Below the pieces are notes generated by a model. That model had not been told where the DNA came from. It ran no database searches and saw only the letters and a list, made by a program, of their open reading frames with translations. The position numbers and the translations under genes are program-made. From contig NZ_QLMI01000001.1 of NCBI RefSeq assembly GCF_003259835.1, forward strand, positions 248,001 to 312,000: DNA of 64,000 nucleotides. Direction: 5' to 3'. Origin of the DNA: Flavobacterium aquaticum. Lineage in GTDB: Bacteria; Bacteroidota; Bacteroidia; Flavobacteriales; Flavobacteriaceae. Of this stretch, positions 61,690 to 64,000 are shown piece after piece. Position 1 is the first letter of the stretch. The number at the start of each line of letters is the position of its first letter.

Positions 61690-62100
61690 GTGAAAAAAGC
61701 GAGAGAGATATTAAAAAGTGAAGACAGTAAAAGAATTATCTGTATAGATGTGGATAATTGGGAAGAGATTTTCAATTATGTTAATCAAGATGATAAACAT
61801 AAAAAGAAATTCAAATATATCTGTAACATTATTTTAGAAGGACACAAAAATACAGATGTTTATGACAAGGAAGATATAGATTCAAGTTGTAAAAATGTGA
61901 CCGCTATGAAATTTTTTAAAGGTAATTCTAATGATAGAATTTACTGTAAAGAAATTTCAATGGAAGACAAAACATTTGTCGTAATTGCCTGTAAACTATT
62001 TGAAAAAAAGAAAAGTCAAGGTAATAATAAAAAGAACAAACCTATTATTAAAAATATTGGAAAATCAGAATATGAAATCATTAGAAAAGAAATTAAATGA
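61690..62100 (+). CDS. Probable RelE/HigB-like toxin of a TAC module
   Basis: A 136-residue basic protein from a GTG at 61690. The only in-frame upstream codons before a stop at 61675 give no better start. The C-terminal half (NVTAMKFFKGNSNDRIYCKEISMEDKTFVVIACKLFEKKKSQ and then KPIIKNIGKSEYEII) has the strand order and a basic KKK stretch like RelE/HigB ribosome-dependent mRNA interferases. The N-terminal half is variable. The role as a toxin is inferred from this pattern and from the HTH and SecB-like genes downstream. The antitoxin gene overlaps its 3' end by 29 bases, a sign of coupled translation. Confidence 0.55.
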   Translation: MKKAREILKSEDSKRIICIDVDNWEEIFNYVNQDDKHKKKFKYICNIILEGHKNTDVYDKEDIDSSCKNVTAMKFFKGNSNDRIYCKEISMEDKTFVVIACKLFEKKKSQGNNKKNKPIIKNIGKSEYEIIRKEIK

Positions 62101-62536
62101 ACTAGATAAATCGTTTGATGATTTATTTCTTGAACTCGAAAATGATTACGAAGTTGAAGCTAAGGTTTTAGCTTCAAAAATCTTATCTGAAATTAAACAT
62201 TTAACTGATCGCAGAAATTTAAACAGAAAAGACATTGCTGAGTTATTAGGCACTTCCGCAAGTTATTTGACACAACTCTACAGAGGTAACAAGTTATTAA
62301 ATTTAATTACGTTAGCAAAATTTAAAAATAAATTAGATATTAATATCGAAATTAATGTAACTGAAAAATCATATTCAAATACAGTTGATGATTTTTGCTA
62401 TAGTGAGATTAAAAGACATCGTGCTGATAATAATTATAATTGGATGATACTTATTAACAATAATAGTAATAATATCGATTTAGATATTGATAATACAAAT
62501 AAGTCAAAAACTAATAAGAAATCACTTTACGCATAA
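62072..62536 (+). CDS. HigA-like HTH antitoxin with C-terminal extension
   Basis: A 154-residue protein from the ATG at 62072 (MKSLEKKLNELDKSF). An in-frame ATG at 61985 would overlap the toxin gene for over 100 bases and is less likely. An XRE-type helix-turn-helix is at about 40-95 (NLNRKDIAELLGTSASYLTQLYRGNKLLNLITLAKFKN). After it come about 60 further residues, with a hydrophobic patch NYNWMILINNN and an Asn/Asp/Lys-rich end. In TAC systems such an extension makes the antitoxin depend on the SecB-like chaperone. The stop codon TAA overlaps the ATG of the next gene by one base. Confidence 0.75.
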   Translation: MKSLEKKLNELDKSFDDLFLELENDYEVEAKVLASKILSEIKHLTDRRNLNRKDIAELLGTSASYLTQLYRGNKLLNLITLAKFKNKLDINIEINVTEKSYSNTVDDFCYSEIKRHRADNNYNWMILINNNSNNIDLDIDNTNKSKTNKKSLYA

Positions 62537-63030
62537 TGAAATTAATTAAATCACCACTTATTTTAGATGACTTTTTCATAATAAATTCTAATTATAAATT
62601 TATTGAGCCAGTAAGTCAAAATGAAGACTTAAAAGTACTCTTTAATGATTATGAAATAGATATAGATTTTATTGTTCGTAGTGTACCTAAAGAGGAAAAC
62701 AAGTTTGTTATCTTATCTAAAGTTAGCATAAATCAAAATGAAAATCCAATTTCAGGTTATTCACTTTTTGCAGAATCTGTATGTTTTTATTCATTTGATG
62801 CTTCATCTGAATTGAATGAAAATGAAAAATCAGATATGTTATGGCATTCAGGAGTATCAATGTCTGTAAATAGTTTAAGGAACTTTATTTCATCAATGAC
62901 TACTTTTTGTCCATTAGGAAAATATACTTTACCTAGTATTGACTTAACATCTTTACTTAATGAGAAGAAGAAAATTTTAAGCAAAAAAAAGAAAAACGAA
63001 ACTAAAGAAATTAAAAAAAACAACAAATAA
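62536..63030 (+). CDS. SecB-like chaperone of a toxin-antitoxin-chaperone module
   Basis: A 164-residue protein related to the export chaperone SecB. The match is seen in the C-terminal part: LWHSGVSMSVNSLRNFISSMTTFCPLGKYTLPSIDLTSLL corresponds to the SecB stretch with PYARE..I..(V)..G.FP.L.L.P(V)(D/N)F..L. The N-terminal half, with alternating strands (IDFIVRSVPKEENKFVILSKVSI...SGYSLFAESVCFYSFD), also fits the SecB sheet. It ends in a Lys-rich tail. The start overlaps the antitoxin stop by one base. The role, protecting the antitoxin, is inferred from known TAC systems (for example the HigBA-SecB type of Mycobacterium tuberculosis). Confidence 0.72.
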   Translation: MKLIKSPLILDDFFIINSNYKFIEPVSQNEDLKVLFNDYEIDIDFIVRSVPKEENKFVILSKVSINQNENPISGYSLFAESVCFYSFDASSELNENEKSDMLWHSGVSMSVNSLRNFISSMTTFCPLGKYTLPSIDLTSLLNEKKKILSKKKKNETKEIKKNNK

Positions 63031-63043
63031 TATTTACTTAAAA

Positions 63044-63068
63044 AGCGGGTTTTAAACCTGTTTTTTTT
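63044..63068 (+). terminator. Terminator after the TAC operon
   Basis: An 8-bp stem AGCGGGTT / AACCTGTT (two G-T pairs) with a 3-nt loop is followed by T residues. Confidence 0.65.
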
Positions 63069-63114
63069 GTTAATAATATTTACCTTTAGTTTCAATCAAA
63101 TAATTTCCCTACTC

Positions 63115-63285
63115 GTGCGCTAATCCTTTCGCGTTCGTTTAGTTAGTAATGAGATGGTTAAGAGATGCTGGCTCGAGCAAAGCGAACAGGCGAAGCAAAC
63201 GAGTTCAGCATTAGAAAAGGAGAGCTGCTGAAATCGAAGATACAACGAAGTTAAATGATCCCGAAGTTTCGGGACAGTATGACAG
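63115..63285. repeat. GC-richer intergenic repeat-like region
   Basis: This non-coding stretch has a higher G+C content than its surroundings and several inverted repeats. ATGCTGGCTCG (about 63168) matches CGAGTTCAGCAT (about 63200) imperfectly. TCCCGAA / TTCGGGA (63259-63274) is perfect. The words gatcccgaagtttcgggacagtatgacag resemble intergenic repeats I know from other flavobacteria. No gene is visible in it. Confidence 0.45.
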
Positions 63286-63322
63286 ATAAAAAAATAAAAA
63301 TGGAAAGTGTAAAATCAAAAAA

Positions 63323-63355
63323 TTTGGATTATAATAAAAAAGGGTTGTATATTTG
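63323..63355 (+). promoter_or_regulatory. Promoter of the abiF-associated RNA
   Basis: TTTG at 63323-63326, 21-base spacer, TATATTTG at 63348-63355. Start of transcription is expected near 63361. Confidence 0.65.
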
Positions 63356-63360
63356 CAGCA

Positions 63361-63470
63361 ACAGTACACACCACGCTACCCATTAGAACAGCGTCCCAGG
63401 GTGTGTCTTTTGCTTTTATAACGATAATTTCACACCCCAAAACAAGTAGTTGTACTTGCTTTGGGGTTTT
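63361..63470 (+). ncRNA. Structured RNA upstream of abiF (candidate abiF RNA)
   Basis: A non-coding stretch of about 110 bases between a good promoter and a rho-independent terminator. Hairpin 1 pairs ACACACC (63366-63372) with GGTGTGT (63400-63406) and, inside, ACGCT (63373-63377) with AGCGT (63390-63394), with a CCCAG bulge. The 3' end is a terminator stem. The abiF gene starts 12 bases after the terminator. Conserved structured RNAs are known upstream of abiF genes, and this fits by position and shape. I could not check it against the published consensus. Confidence 0.6.
63434..63470 (+). terminator. Terminator of the RNA upstream of abiF
   Basis: ACCCCAAA / TTTGGGGT and CAAGTA / TACTTG form a long stem with one internal mismatch and GTTG loop, followed by TTTT. 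It lies between the RNA and the abiF start codon, as a regulatory terminator would. Confidence 0.75.
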
Positions 63471-63481
63471 ATATTTTAGGT

Positions 63482-64000
63482 ATGTTTGATAAAAGTGCTA
63501 CTTCAATTTCACAACAAATTGAAATTTTAAAAAATAGAGGTTTAACGTTTAAAGATGAAGCTTTTGCAGCGCATCAGTTGGCTAATATCAGCTATTATCG
63601 TTTAGGCGAGTATTGGTATGTAATGCAAGATGATAAAGTGAACCATACCTTTAAACTCAATAGCAAGTTTGAAGAGGTAATGGCATTATATAATTTTGAT
63701 AGAGAACTACGCTTTTTACTTTTCGATGTAATAGAGCGAATTGAAATTAGTTTGAGAACTAAGTTGATTTATCATCTTTCACACGAGTTTAATCCGTGGT
63801 GGTTTCAAAATTTTGAATTGTTTGAAGATAGCAAAGCATTAGTAAAAACCTTATCAGGTTTAGAAGAAGAGCTAGAGAGAACAAAAGAAACTACTATTAA
63901 AAATCATAATAAGAAGCATAAAGACGACAAGCGTTTTCCACCAGCATGGAAATCATTAGAACAAACAAGTTTTGGATCGCTTTCTAAGTTATATGGTAAT
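63482..64000 (+). CDS. AbiF/Abi_2 family abortive-infection protein, 3' end beyond the window
   Basis: The gene starts at ATG 63482 and is open for 173 codons to the window edge. The sequence matches the Abi_2 (AbiD/AbiF) family, HEPN-fold RNases linked to phage defence. KNRGLTFKDEAFAAHQLANISYYRLGEYW (about 17-45) and NFDRELRFLLFDVIERIEISLRTKLIYHLSHEFNP (about 71-105) contain the conserved R-x5-H pair Arg92/His98. KKHKDDKRFPPAWKSLEQTSFGSLSKLYGN ends the visible part. The toxin-like RNase role and control by the RNA upstream are inferred from the family. The remainder is cut off. Confidence 0.88.
   Translation, partial: MFDKSATSISQQIEILKNRGLTFKDEAFAAHQLANISYYRLGEYWYVMQDDKVNHTFKLNSKFEEVMALYNFDRELRFLLFDVIERIEISLRTKLIYHLSHEFNPWWFQNFELFEDSKALVKTLSGLEEELERTKETTIKNHNKKHKDDKRFPPAWKSLEQTSFGSLSKLYGN

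Noticed and set aside
1..64000. CRISPR arrays, rRNA genes, transposases, integrases
   Set aside because: No evenly spaced direct repeats, no conserved rRNA stretches and no DDE or tyrosine recombinase motifs were seen.

Overview
The window is about one-third G+C and reads as a chromosomal segment of a flavobacterium (Bacteroidota, Flavobacteriaceae). The evidence is seen in several places: promoters of the type TTTG-N19-21-TAnnTTTG, a type IX secretion (T9SS) C-terminal sorting domain, Bacteroidota-type SecA without the zinc-binding tail, a bacillithiol-linked YtxJ protein, and many clade-typical families (DUF4199, DUF5687, DUF2795, LETM1-related protein). There are no transposases, CRISPR arrays or rRNA genes. 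One tRNA-Ser(UGA) is present.

Layout. 0-31 kb is housekeeping: YceI, grpE-dnaJ, an ABC-2 exporter, a sigma-54-type activator without a DNA-binding domain, a half DEAD-box protein, an M3 peptidase, an ABC-F protein, a TPR hybrid histidine kinase, and an ECF sigma/anti-sigma operon followed by plug-like and leucine-rich-repeat proteins. Then come a second ABC transporter, PPK2, a cobalamin adenosyltransferase, SecA and UvrA. 31.6-50.4 kb is a coherent beta-1,3-glucan (laminarin) utilisation locus: a T9SS-exported CBM protein, a membrane-bound propeller/Y_Y_Y/HTH regulator, a glycosidase fused to a probable outer-membrane barrel, a surface glycan-binding lipoprotein, a GH16 laminarinase, a GH149-like phosphorylase, a GH17 lipoprotein, GH30, an MFS importer and a cytoplasmic GH17. 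It has no SusC/SusD pair. Surface and periplasmic enzymes would shorten the glucan, the MFS carrier would import oligomers, and cytoplasmic phosphorolysis would yield glucose-1-phosphate. 50.6-60.8 kb returns to ordinary genes: an ECF sigma factor, an Nth without its Fe-S cysteines, Bcp, KdsA, a split YeeE/YedE sulfur transporter with an FNR/CRP-like palindrome, YaaA, SelO and YtxJ.

61.2-64 kb, directly after tRNA-Ser, looks like the start of a defence island. It holds a probable toxin-antitoxin-chaperone (TAC) operon: a RelE/HigB-like toxin, a HigA-like HTH antitoxin with a C-terminal extension, and a SecB-like chaperone. This is followed by a promoter-driven structured RNA ending in a terminator immediately upstream of an AbiF/Abi_2 HEPN gene that runs off the window. 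The RNA contains mutually exclusive pairings that could make the terminator conditional. These two systems and the glycosidase-barrel fusion are the most interesting parts of the window.
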